From: Strigamia acuminata
Taxonomy: Eukaryota; Arthropoda; Chilopoda; Geophilomorpha; Linotaeniidae
Direction of reading: 5' to 3'
NCBI GenBank assembly: GCA_949358305.1
Contig: OX442324.1
Coordinates: 8,095,601-8,159,600 of the forward strand
DNA length: 64,000 bases
The notes beneath the pieces were generated by a model. It had not been told where the DNA came from and searched no databases. It worked only from the letters and a program-made list of their open reading frames with translations. Below are positions 43,118 to 53,303 of the stretch, piece by piece. Within the stretch, counting starts at the first letter, position 1. Every line of letters starts with the position of its first letter. A program made the translations under genes and the position numbers.

Positions 43118-46061
43118 CGGTGTCGTCCCCAATTGGTCCTGCAGCGGCCTCTTCGTTTTCCTCGTTAGTGATCGGGTGTGATATGGAATGACGAATTGGG
43201 GTTGGCAATGTCGATGCGCAAAGTTCCAATAATTGTCGTTCCGGTGTAGTTGGCGGGGGAATATGAACGATCTGCATAGGTGGCGTCTTTGATTTCGAAG
43301 CCGACTTAGATACAGATTTTTCTTCGGATATCGAATGCTCATCGTCTGATGCTGGTTTGATCGACCAGTCCGCATATTGGACGGTGTCGTTGAATGACAC
43401 TCTTTGTTGTTCATTGTTGGGTTCATAGAAGGATTCGTTGTTGCCATTTGGTACGCTTCGGAGAAACTTGCGATACGATTGATGTTCGTCTATGCGAACG
43501 TGGGCTGATTCGGTGACTTTATTGTCGATGGGATTCCAAATCCTGTAGCCACGTGTCGCGACCGCGTACCCAACGAGGTATCCTTCCTATGCGCGTGGTT
43601 CAAGCTTTTTACGGCCTGGCGCCGTGTAGTGGACCCAACATTTAGATCCGATCTTTCGTAAGTGTCGTAAAGATAGTGCTCGTTCACGCCATAGTACATA
43701 TGGGACTTGATTTTTCAAACGTGAATGAGGACTTCTATTCTTGATATAAGCAAAAGTCACCGCAAGCTCTGCCCATAGACCGGCCGGAAGTTTGGTTTCT
43801 TCATGAATCGCGCGGATGTTGTCAGCCATCGTTCTATTAATGCGCTCGGCCGTCCCGTTCATCTGTGGGCTCGATGGGTTCGTTCGCTGCCCTTGGATCC
43901 CTTTGTCCTTCAAATAGCGCTCGAATTCATTGGACATGAATTCGCCGCCACGGTCTGTGCGAATGGCTTTGATTGTTGTATTCGCAACCCGTTCGACTCT
44001 CGCGGCGAAGTCTTTAAAGCATGCGAAGACTTGGGACTTCTGCGCCAATGGGGTGATCCAAGTATATCTCGTGGCGTCATCTATGATCGTTAGAACGAAA
44101 CGAGCTCCACCGAAAGATGTTGCAGGAGCCGGCCCCCACACGTCCATATGCAGGAGGTCGAGTGCTTTGGTAGTACTCGGGTGAAGGTCCGGTTTGTGGG
44201 AAATTTTGATTGATTTTGCAAGACGGCAGTCATTGCAAGCAAGTTCTTGTTTTACTTCTCCCGGTTCCATTCCGTAAACTTGGTCGTTATTCGCCAACAG
44301 GCGCATTGCATTTGTGTGCAAATGCCCTAATCTGCTATGCCATAGACCCGTAGCATCCTTTACGTTTGCAGGGTTAGCAATTGCCTTCTTTGGTGACTTA
44401 GAAGGATTGCTCGGGGGAGGAGGTATGGCAGGAGGAGTATTAGGTAATGGCGTTGTCGGAATGGATTGGAGAACGTTGGAATAGGAATGGATAGGAGGAT
44501 CAGGCTGGACATTAGTGGATTTGGGAGCAGTTTGAGACTGGATAGGATTGACGATTTGATTCGGAATTTGCTTCGGAATTGGTGGCATTTCTATGCGAAA
44601 ATCCGTAATGTCTCCTTGTCTCGATTTCCCCTTCTTCGGTTTCGGAATGTTCTCAAAATCCACTTCTGTCGTGACATAAGTCAAAACTGGCGGTTGTGGA
44701 ATTGGTGGCGGAATTGTCGTCGACACCGGAATTGAAAACGTCGTAGCCACAGAAGGTGTTGAACATAAACCGTCTACATAATATAATCCAGCCTTCTCCT
44801 TTGCCCGAAGAATAGAGCTTCGAATGTCCGATTGATAGATGTTAACTTCACCGTTGTAGAAATGTATGTGATGACGTGTTTTATCGATTTTGGAAACCGA
44901 AATCAAATTGGCTTCGAAGTTCGGTGCAAAAAGTACATTCGTCAAATTCACAATACAATTGCAGTCATCTATTCTTGTGAGCAGTCGGACATTTCCTTTT
45001 CCGGTCACCTTGGACTTGCCTTGTCCGAGTTCGATGTCGAAAGGCACGATGTCCACAAAATCCGTAAACCAAGCTCGAACATAGGAAACGTGGTCCGTCG
45101 CGCCACAGTCGACAATCCATTCGTTGGATTGCATGAAATGAGCGACTGGGGCTTGTGGGGCACTGGCGAAGAATGTCCCTTCTCGTGTTGGACGAGAACA
45201 ACCTCGCGGACGCGTATCATCCGGTTTTGGCGCGGAGTTTTTGTTGCGCTTCTTGCTCTTGCTTCGAGAGCGTTGAAAAGAAGCCGATGCCGGGGGTTGA
45301 TTGCGATCCTCCCGTCGTGGATGGGGACACTTGTTCGCGTAGTGACCCATCTCATTACAGTTGTAACATTTAATTTCGGATAAAGGTCGACGAGGACGGG
45401 AATTCTTCCGGGATTGTTGGCCTTTTACAGACGAATGCACAGAAGATGAGTGTACATTGTGCAATCCCATCGGTTTCAACCGTAGATATTCGGAAATCAA
45501 TTGTTCGGCAACTTTAGTCGGTGTAAAGTCTTGATCAGGCCAGTGATATATGGCGAACGTTGCTTGTGCGTATTCGGGCGGTAGTCGGTTGAGGTATTGA
45601 TATGCGTGGTGATCATCTGTCGTGACTTCTTTGATGTCAGCCAATTGACGAACAAAATGATCAACTCGATTGATGAAATCCTGCATTTCCTCATTAGGTT
45701 CGAGATGCAACGTCAAGAATTCCGATCGTAATGCCGCCCGTCGTGCCCGCGAACTGGGCGCGTACGCTTTTGCCAGAACGTCTCATGCCTGTTTAGGCGT
45801 ATCACAATTGTCCAGGGCTGAACGTTTTGGTTCGCTGACATACATGTAGATATGTCCGAGAGCTTTGTCCTTTTTGACCATGTAACGTTCCTTTTCCTTT
45901 TCAGATAATGTTAGGAGATGGTCGGCCTCCTTCTCCTCCGTTACATGCCTCCAAAGGCCCTCGGATTTCAAAAGCATCCGCATCGCTCTCTGCCAGGGCT
46001 CGTAATTTCCGACAGAGAGGATGGGAATTCGGCTGACTGTCGTTTCCGTTGTCTTTTGCAT
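43118..46061 (-). pseudogene. Outer copia polyprotein, N-terminal half: gag, protease, integrase
   Basis: Start MQKTTETTVSRIP at 46061 (or an upstream Met at 46091). UBN2 gag (VGNYEPWQRAMRMLLKSEG), CCHC knuckle CYNCNEMGHYANKC (plus about 45330-45372), retropepsin VDCGATDHVSY (Asp-Cys-Gly in place of Asp-Thr-Gly), GAG-pre-integrase LWHSRLGHLHTNA, finger CNDCRLAK, integrase HMDVWGP, IRTDRGGEF, NGTAERINRT. Two in-frame stops replace Trp: TGA at about 45782-45784 and TAG at about 43588. The C-terminal linker ends at the inner element. Confidence 0.9.
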
Positions 46062-46982
46062 CGTTGCGAAGACTCGGCGCACCACGCGCAATACACGGAC
46101 TTAGGAGAATGGTATAACGGCGATCGAAGCACGTCACTAATCGGTGGCACAAAAATGTCGTTGTAAACACAGATCGGAGCACAGCACTTCCAACGTAGTT
46201 CAAGGCGGATATCAATCAAGGGGGCGGTCAATGCTAAAATTGACCAAATAACCTTTGACAAGTGTCCCCCTAACGCCCTTTGCAAGCCACCTGGGGCCAC
46301 GGAAACGTTAGGTGAGGCAGGGCTCAGCCTTGTCAAAGAATACAACCGCAGCTGAGACGACTGTCCCAAGGGCTGCGGCGATACTAATATTGGCCCACAC
46401 CAAAAACTTAAAATTATCTTATAACTAACAAATAAAGTCGACAGGGAAGGCGAAAGGTGATGAATCTCCCGTGGAAGGTCACACGGGCTCGCGGCAAAGC
46501 ACGGGACGGGTTTTCTCGAAAAACCCGCTAGAAAAGCGCAATTCGGCTTCGAAAAACCGAATTCTTCTCGATTTAACGAGGCTCTTCGTGAAAAATACAC
46601 AGATCGTCGAAATAATTCGAAAATCGTCGATACTACATGCACGCCGGGGTGCATGAAGCGAGAATCGTCTCGTTTCTCGTTGCAAAACGTCTCGTCGACG
46701 TTGTCGGAAGAGAAAATCGTCGAAATCCTGGAAAAAATAAAGATTCGCCTCGAAATTTGCGAGACCGCACAATTTCGGACGAAATTAGCCGGAGAATCGT
46801 GTAATGTGCAGTGCAAACTGCCTGGGAACGTCGTTGACACGTGATCGACGTCCAAAACGCGAAAATCCAGCTTGAAAAGTGACGAAATGCCTGAAAATAC
46901 AAATTCGCCGCAAAATTCGCGAAATTCGCGGAATTTTCGGCGATAATTAGTAGCAAATGAAGCGTGCAGAGGACGCAACCAT
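46062..46982 (-). other. Leader of outer copia
   Basis: Untranslated region of about 0.9 kb between PBS and start codon. The structured block lies at 46254-46378. No long sense ORF. Confidence 0.7.
46254..46378 (-). ncRNA. Structured leader RNA of outer copia
   Basis: Plus-strand positions: P1 46346-46352 with 46372-46378 (CCGCAGC/GCTGCGG); P2 46329-46337 with 46254-46262 (9 perfect pairs, CTTGTCAAA/TTTGACAAG); P3 46306-46312 with 46269-46275 (7 perfect pairs, CGTTAGG/CCTAACG). The bases differ from the other copies but the pairing is kept. Confidence 0.68.
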
Positions 46983-46994
46983 CCTCTGCTACCA
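46983..46994 (-). other. PBS of outer copia
   Basis: Minus strand TGGTAGCAGAGG, two bases inside the 5' LTR. Confidence 0.8.
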
Positions 46995-46996
46995 AT

Positions 46997-47546
46997 TGTA
47001 GGTTGGCAGCAGAGGAACACAACCGAAAACCACTCGAAACGTCGAGTGCAGCGTGGCGAAAACGTTGCAAAGGCGTCGCACTACTCGTGCGAACGTGTGG
47101 GCGACGTCGGAGTCGAAAAACAAATAAAACGGCCGCGATATTCGCTTATACGCCGTGACAAATGATAAACAAGTGCTTAAAAACATAAAACATATTTAAT
47201 GAAACGAAAATACTCACAAATGAGTCCATTACAGTGTGAAATCATAAGGGCGAGAGCCAAAGCGATGGTCGTCGCCATCTTGGAAGGTGAAAAAAAACAC
47301 TAACGACACCTGGTGTCGTGAATTAGCGTTACGGAATTGAGAAATTCCGTAAAGCTTAACAAAGCATTAAGACCTGCATGATACCTCATGCAGAAATACA
47401 ATAACATAATGTAAATGTTTGGAAATGACATACATAATTGAATATAATAAATATCGGAATAAATAAACGAATATAATAAAACAATAGATCATAATGTGAT
47501 TCTATATCACATCGACACACATATAATTTGGTTCCTTAGACCAACA
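46997..47546 (-). repeat. 5' LTR of outer copia
   Basis: 550 bp, nearly identical to 33445-33994 (CGTTGC/CGTCGC and GATACC/GATATC differences). In sense it begins TGTTGGTCTAAGG and carries the GTGATATAGAATCACA palindrome, a YY1-like CCAAGATGGCG and AATAAAACGG-type poly(A) candidates. Confidence 0.92.
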
Positions 47547-47551
47547 AGTCA

Positions 47552-48283
47552 ACACACGGGGTTGACATGAATAATTCCGAGGTTATTGCAAACAGAAGTG
47601 AAGGATTAGAGCAGTTTACATTGGATTTTGAGCCCAAATCTGATGAAGGGTTTAGACAGGCCGATTCCATGAAAGTTTGTGAGATTTCTTCGACGTCACT
47701 GGAAGATGACATTTTCCCAACACCGTTAGAGACATTGATAGGTGTAAATGAATATAAATTCATCAAGACAGAGGGGGAATGTGGAAAGACAAAGAGACAA
47801 AAGAAAAAGAGACGTAAGAAATGTAAGGACGCTGCTTTAATGAAAACAAATGACGATGAATGTCAGTTAACGGTTAATGAACCGATATTGGATAACGAAA
47901 TAACTAAAATAGAACAGTATTTGGGTCTCACAACTGAGAATGAAATGGTTGGGACCTCATGTTACTCCACATACTATTACTCTGGGACGGACCTAAAGAT
48001 GCTTGACATGTCCCAGTGGATTAGACAAGCCACGGTTGAAGAAACGAAAAACGGGACCAATAAGATTGTTGTTTATTACATATCACCATTTGGAAATCAA
48101 ATGTATTGCATAGAGGATGTGATAGATTGGTGTGGTGATAATGGTTTTAACCTAGATGTGCTTTGGTTCGATTTTAGTAATAAAGATCCAATACACCCGG
48201 CATATCCCGTTACTAACAAGCGGTGGGTTGAGCCCAAGAATTCAGAATTCATCGAGTATGACTATATAGACATTAGTCTGTAA
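47552..48283 (+). pseudogene. E3 ORF, C-terminal part with MBD-like domain
   Basis: The frame resumes from 33444 after one AGTCA copy. Acidic and Lys-rich linkers lead to an MBD-like segment at about 48000-48190 (LDMSQWIRQATVEETKNGTN, IVVYYISPFGNQMY, IEDVIDWCGDNGF). Compared with E8, the first key Arg (VRKDG) is Glu and the second (IRSR) is replaced (MYCI), so DNA binding may be lost. The frame stops at 48281-48283, just after the domain. RT-start motifs found in the sister elements are absent. E3 therefore encoded an integrase-MBD protein without RT or RNase H, at least in this copy. Confidence 0.7.
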
Positions 48284-48338
48284 ATACTGTTTAAGTTTTA
48301 ATGATGTTTTTATAATGGTTGTTGGGATTCACGGATTC
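48284..48338. other. E3 end and deletion junction
   Basis: A short stretch after the E3 stop passes into the middle of another copia integrase at about 48340 with no LTR. This is best explained by a deletion joining two elements. Confidence 0.4.
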
Positions 48339-48344
48339 AATGCT

Positions 48345-48538
48345 TTTTCGGGGTGCAAAATCGACCAGAGCTTCTCATAAACCGGACCCGAACCCCTGTA
48401 CATCGAAACCATTGGATCTTCTGCACATGGATTTGTGGGGGGCAGCCCCAATTTCATCATTGGGCGGCTCGGATTATGTTTTTACCATCATCGACGATGC
48501 CACGCGTTACACGTGGATTATCCCGTTAGCGCAGAAAT
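48345..48538 (+). pseudogene. E4 integrase, first part
   Basis: The frame shows LLHMDLWGAAPISSLGG with the first catalytic Asp and FTIIDDATRYTWIIPLAQK. It is then cut by the solo LTR. It continues at 49015 after one GAAAT. Confidence 0.8.
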
Positions 48539-49014
48539 TGTTGGGATTTGGAGCAAGCACATGGCGTCAGCCTGTTGATGTCGCATGTTTCCGGTTAAAT
48601 GCGACCGCAATGCATCGAGTTTGTTGCCGTATCTTGTCCTGAAGTTGTGAGTCGCTTGTTCTGGATTTTATCCCGAGTGTTATGGTATTCCAAGCGGCTT
48701 ATATAGCGCAGTAATCATTTGTTGTGTCGCCTGCTCGAAAGAGCTTATTGTTTGATTTGTTTTGGCTGCTTATCGATTGATAATGCCAGCATTTAGTTGC
48801 TTTTTATGTAAAGGACAAATCAATGTTGATTATCCATTGATTTGTTCTCTTGTTTTATGTATTTGACTTGTGAAGAACAAATCACAAGCCAAAGCCACTT
48901 GTCTTTATGATTTGGCAGAATAAAGATGTCTGCCACCATGACTTATGGTTTAGGCAAGTTTGAAAACCATGTCTCGCTCTTTTAGACTGCACTCACATCG
49001 ATTATGGATGAACA
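48539..49014 (+). repeat. Solo LTR (476 bp) in E4 integrase
   Basis: It begins TGTTGGGATTTGG and ends GGATGAACA, with GAAAT at 48534-48538 and 49015-49019. Its interior shows no similarity I can see to the other LTRs apart from the terminal TGTTGG, so it represents a further LTR family. No coding sequence. Confidence 0.85.
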
Positions 49015-51973
49015 GAAATCCCAGACCTTTGGGGCATTTAAGGACTTCGTCGCCCGAGTCGAACGAATTCAAAACACTCGCGTGAAAGCGATTAGATCCG
49101 ATCGGGGCGGCGAATTCATGTCAAATAAATTTCTGAACTACCTCAAAGAAAAGGGCATCCAAGGGCAGAGGACCAATCCCGCATCACCTCAAATGAACGG
49201 GACTGCCGAACGCATAAAACAAACAATGGCCGACAGTGTCCGATCACTTATCTCCGAAACTCGACTCCCGGACGACCTTTGGGCGGAACTCGCCGTCACA
49301 TTTGCGTATGTGAAGAACCAAAGTCCGCATTCGAGATTGAATAACCAAATTCCCTATATCCTATGGCGACAACGAGCATTGTCTTTACGACACCTACGCA
49401 AAATGGGGTCCAAATGCTGGGTGCATTACACCGCGCCAGGCCGCAAGAAACTAGATCCGCGTGCATGGGAGGGATATCTCGTTGGTTACGCGACTGGTAC
49501 CCGCGGATATAGAGTTTGGAATCCGGTAGAAGATCGAGTTTACGAAACGGTTTACGTCAAGATCGATGAACGCCAATCATATCGGAAATCTCTTCGTGGC
49601 GCATCTCAACGGCCCGAAGAAACCCTTTCTGGCGTCGGACAGCAATCGGTATCGTTTAACGACAACGTTCAGTTTCAAGACTGGCCAAGACATTCCGATT
49701 CCGACCATTCTGACCATTCCGACGACGACTCCGATAATGGTGGAGCAAGCCACGCCAGCGGCGTATCGACATCTCGATCTGTTCATACACCGGTCATCCA
49801 ATTGCCGCCTCCGACAACGCCAGAGCAACTGTTGTTGGAACTGTGTGCGTCACAGCTACCGAGTTCGGCAAGTTTGAGACACTCGCAGACATATCCAATA
49901 CTTTTTCAAGAAGAACCAGACCATACGGAGGATGAAGTTGATCAAATTGACGAGATTTCAATTTATCCAGGGACGTCGGAATTTACTGGGACATCTGCAG
50001 AACAGTCTCCTCGTCAGTCACCGCCTGGTTCTCCAGCTAGATACATCACATATCGCCGGAAAACCCGTGGAGCAGAACTTTCTCATACAGTATCGGTATT
50101 TGACGATACTCCAATGTCTCCCGCTCCTGTCCAGCATATAGTAGGGACAGAAGTCTTGCTTGCCACGGATCGCCATACTGCGTATATTTGGCGACCCATT
50201 GGGGGAGATTCCGAGTGCAGTGATTGGAGACGCGAGGAACACCTCCGGAAGGATCAAGTCCCGGGATCGATTAAAACGGACGTTTACTATTTTCCGATGC
50301 CCGGCATTCGACTCAGATCTCAGAGAAATGTAGATGAATACTGTATGCTCAACAACATCGATTATGACCTCAGTTTATTTATTTGGAGCAACATCGAGTA
50401 TACATTACCTACTGTTCCGGGTGTTCGTCATGCGGCTCATCTTTGCAGAACGGAACCAACTTCCTACGCTGAAATCCCGAAATTCTCCGACGCTCCGAAA
50501 TGGCGCGAAGCCATTAAGGAAGAGCTTGACACATCCACCGAAAGAGAAGTTTATCTCGAAGTCCCAAGACCACCGGATACCACGATTTTGGGCTGCAAAT
50601 GGCTTTTTAAGTTGAAGACCGATGCAGCAGGGACGATCACCAGATATCGAGCTCGTTTAGTCGCCCAGGGTTTTCGTCAAACTCTCGGAGTCGACTACGA
50701 TGAAGTTTTTAGTCCGGTGGTGAATTTCGTTTTAATCCGCTAATTTTTCTGTCTTCTCGTCGTGTTGCGTGGTTGGAAGGATGCACACTTAGATGTGAAA
50801 TGTGCGTACCTGTATGGTGAACTTAAACATAAAGTCTACATGCGGATCCCTGCAGGTGCCACATGTTCCAACCCCAACAATGTGTGGCTACTCGTTAAAT
50901 CCCTTTATGGACTCCACCAATCCGGAAGACAGTGGTTCGAAAAATTAGACGAAACGCTTCGAGACCTCGGATTCCGAAGAATGCCCGCGTGTAATTGTGT
51001 TTACGTCTTCTGAAATTCCGCTATCATGTTAGTCTACGTGGACGATATTATTTTATTCTACGCGTCCGACAGCGTTTTCAATCAATTGATCCAACTTATC
51101 AGTTCGAAATTCCAAATCGTTAATCTCGGTCCGATTACGAAATTGTTAGGCGTCGAGTTCATTCGTGATATGGGACGCACATTCATTTCCCAACGTGCTT
51201 ATATTGCGAAGATCATCAAAAAGTTTGGAACCTCGACCAACAAGCTAGTGAAAGTTCCCGTGACACCCGGGACGACACTCGTCAGAGGATCGACCGAGAA
51301 TTTGGAAGATTTCCCATACCGCTCACTGATAGGATTGCTGTTATTCTTGGCTTCGAGGACACGCCCCGATATACTTTACTCCGTTATCCATTTATCGCAA
51401 TACAACACCTGCTATAATAAGACCCACATTCAAGCATTGCTTCAAGTTCTACAGTATGTCGCTAACACCGCGCACTTTTGCATCGAATTATCCGGCTGTA
51501 CATCTTCACAATTGTGGGCTTACACCGACGCTTCGTGGGCATGCGATCCGGAGACATCATTAAGTTTCGGCGGTTATATTACTTTCATCGGAAATATTCC
51601 CATCGGCTGGTCTTGCCGAAAACAGTCCACCGTGGCGTGCTCAACAATGGAAGCGGAATTCATCGCCCTTGTTGAGTGCGTCAAGGAACTTTACTGGTTG
51701 GACCACGTTTATCTTCAGTTCCCGATCCTCAACCGATTATCGCGACCCGTCATTTATTCCGACGCTTTCTCGGCCATACAGTTTACCTCCAACGATGTCG
51801 AAACTTCGAAAACTTGACACATTCGTGTGCGATATCACTGGCTCAGAGAGTGGTATACGGCGGGACGCTTCGAACTCCGCAAAGTGCCGGCGATCTCAAC
51901 GTCGCCGACATCTTCACGAAGTGGCTCGGATCGGAACGTTTACAATCGTTGATATCTCGGATTTTCCGATTGT
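49015..51973 (+). pseudogene. E4 polyprotein remainder: integrase end, MBD-like, RT, RNase H
   Basis: Integrase second Asp (IRSDRGGEF), Glu (NGTAERIKQ), then a Ser/Asp-rich linker, an MBD-like segment at about 50176-50390 (REEHLRKDQVPGSIKTDVYY, IRLRSQRNVDEYC), RT with VAQGFRQTLGVDYDEVFSPV and YVDDIILFY, RNase H with YTDASWACD, STMEAEFIALVECVKE and NVADIFTKWL. Breaks: TAA at 50741-50743, TGA at 51011-51013, TGA at 51815-51817 and a small indel near 51880. The piece is decayed but its domains are clear. Confidence 0.88.
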
Positions 51974-52092
51974 AACTTTATCGTGACATTCTTAATTTAG
52001 TTTTTCCCGGTGATTCGACTTTATTATTTCCCTTTTGATTAATGTTTACACTGTAATTCCAGTATGTGTTTGTATTTTCCCCGAACATTTAA

Positions 52093-52108
52093 GATCGAAG
52101 GGGGGATT
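52093..52108 (+). other. PPT of E4
   Basis: GATCGAAGGGGGGATT directly before the 3' LTR. Confidence 0.8.
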
Positions 52109-52671
52109 TGTTGGTCTTAAGACCAAATTTGTTGTAGATATCAAATGTTTATATACTATATGTTTTGTGTTCAAACACATTGTATTGATATTTGATCATT
52201 TATTTACTATTTTCTCTATTTGGATTTAATTTCTGCTGTCCAGTATGTAATTCCATACTTTGCTTATGTTTTACTTAGATGATTTGTTCTTTAATTTTAA
52301 AACTTAATGTTAATAACTGTCACCAGAGTGCTGTGACACTCTTATCCCGAATCCAAGATGGCACCGCACACAGGTGTGTGCACTTTCACATCTTTTCATC
52401 TTTGGAAATCCATTTATGTATGATATGGTTTACTTTTCATTAAACTTTTATGTTTTTAAGTGTTTACCTTCACTTTAGAGCACCTTCAGTGCTATTTAAG
52501 CGCATATAAGCGACCATAAGTCGCACGCTCGCTCGAATCGCATCACGCGCTCGCTCGAATCGCATCACGCAATTCTGTTATCGGAATTAACCGTCGCGCA
52601 TTTGCGACGCGCTTTATTTCTTGCTTCCACATCGGTTCATTTGCCGATTATTTGCGCACCACTCACCTACA
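52109..52671 (+). repeat. 3' LTR of E4
   Basis: It begins TGTTGGTCTTAAGACC and ends CACCTACA, like the outer copia LTR in sense. A YY1-like CCAAGATGGC lies at 52353-52362. A short direct repeat (CGCTCGAATCGCATCACG, twice) lies near 52530-52568. Next base is in E7 coding sequence. Confidence 0.85.
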
Positions 52672-52818
52672 TCCGGTTGGCCCAGCACGCCTTCAACTCC
52701 GCGCCTGCTTTCAACAAACTTAACATTGTTTGTTTCAATCACTTTTGAAAAGTCTGGCAACCACACTCTATATCCCTTCATGATCCTGGAATATCCTAGC
52801 ATGATTCCATATATGCCT
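52672..52818 (-). pseudogene. E7 copia fragment after integrase
   Basis: The minus strand encodes IMLGYSRIMKGYRVWLPDFS and VKFVESRRGVEGVLGQP, matching copia-M just before its MBD-like linker. It is cut at 52671 by the E4 LTR and at 52818 by E8. Confidence 0.85.
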
Positions 52819-53286
52819 TGAAGAGTTGTGATGGCCTGTGCGCTGCAGAAATAACTGGAAACATTATTTTGGCTGGGCGGATAAATCGGACACGCGTCCG
52901 CCATCTTTTATTACAAAAGTGTGTAGTAAAAATCACTTGAGTTCGAGGCTAATTGTCCTCGATCTCGTACAAAACAAAAGACAGAACGAATCATTGTCTT
53001 TACACAATGATCCATTCTTTACATTAAGAGCAGGCCAAGCTAATCAATAAACTTGATCCAAAACAAAGCAAACAATAAGTGCTCTTTAGAGCGGATGACA
53101 ATGTGAGATGTGTTATTGCAAATAATGATCGGTCGCGGTACCGTAACACGCATTGAATAAAAACCAGGATTGACCGATCACATGAACAGGTCTAGAAGCA
53201 ATAACACATCAAATGCACTAAGCCGTAAAGGTGCATTTAACTTCACACGCGCGCACGGGGACAAACAGCAAAACATCAACCCAACA
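52819..53286 (-). repeat. 3' LTR of E8
   Basis: Plus-strand ends are TGAAGAGTTG and CAACCCAACA. The minus-strand PPT AACAAAGGGGGATT is adjacent at 53287-53300. A YY1-like GCCATCTTT lies at 52900-52908. Confidence 0.93.
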
Positions 53287-53303
53287 AATCCCCCTTTGTT
53301 TAG

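Larger units (their letters stand above)
33445..47546 (-). mobile_element. 'Outer' Ty1/copia element (MBD type), with nested copia
   Basis: LTRs of 550 bp (33445-33994, 46997-47546) differ at only a few sites. TSDs are AGTCA at 33440-33444 and 47547-47551. The element sits in the E3 ORF, whose frame continues across the site. It contains the 6.85 kb inner copia. Two Trp-to-stop changes disable the polyprotein. Confidence 0.93.
48340..52671 (+). mobile_element. Copia element E4, 5'-truncated (MBD type)
   Basis: It starts inside the integrase finger region (AKSTRASHKPDPN) and runs through integrase, MBD-like, RT and RNase H to a PPT and 3' LTR. A solo LTR lies in its integrase. The sequence is close to the outer copia family but on the plus strand. 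It abuts E7 at 52671/52672. Confidence 0.85.

Noticed and set aside
52838-53050. A 70-aa plus ORF repeated at 59316-59528
   Set aside because: It lies in the two E8 LTRs and is antisense to the element.
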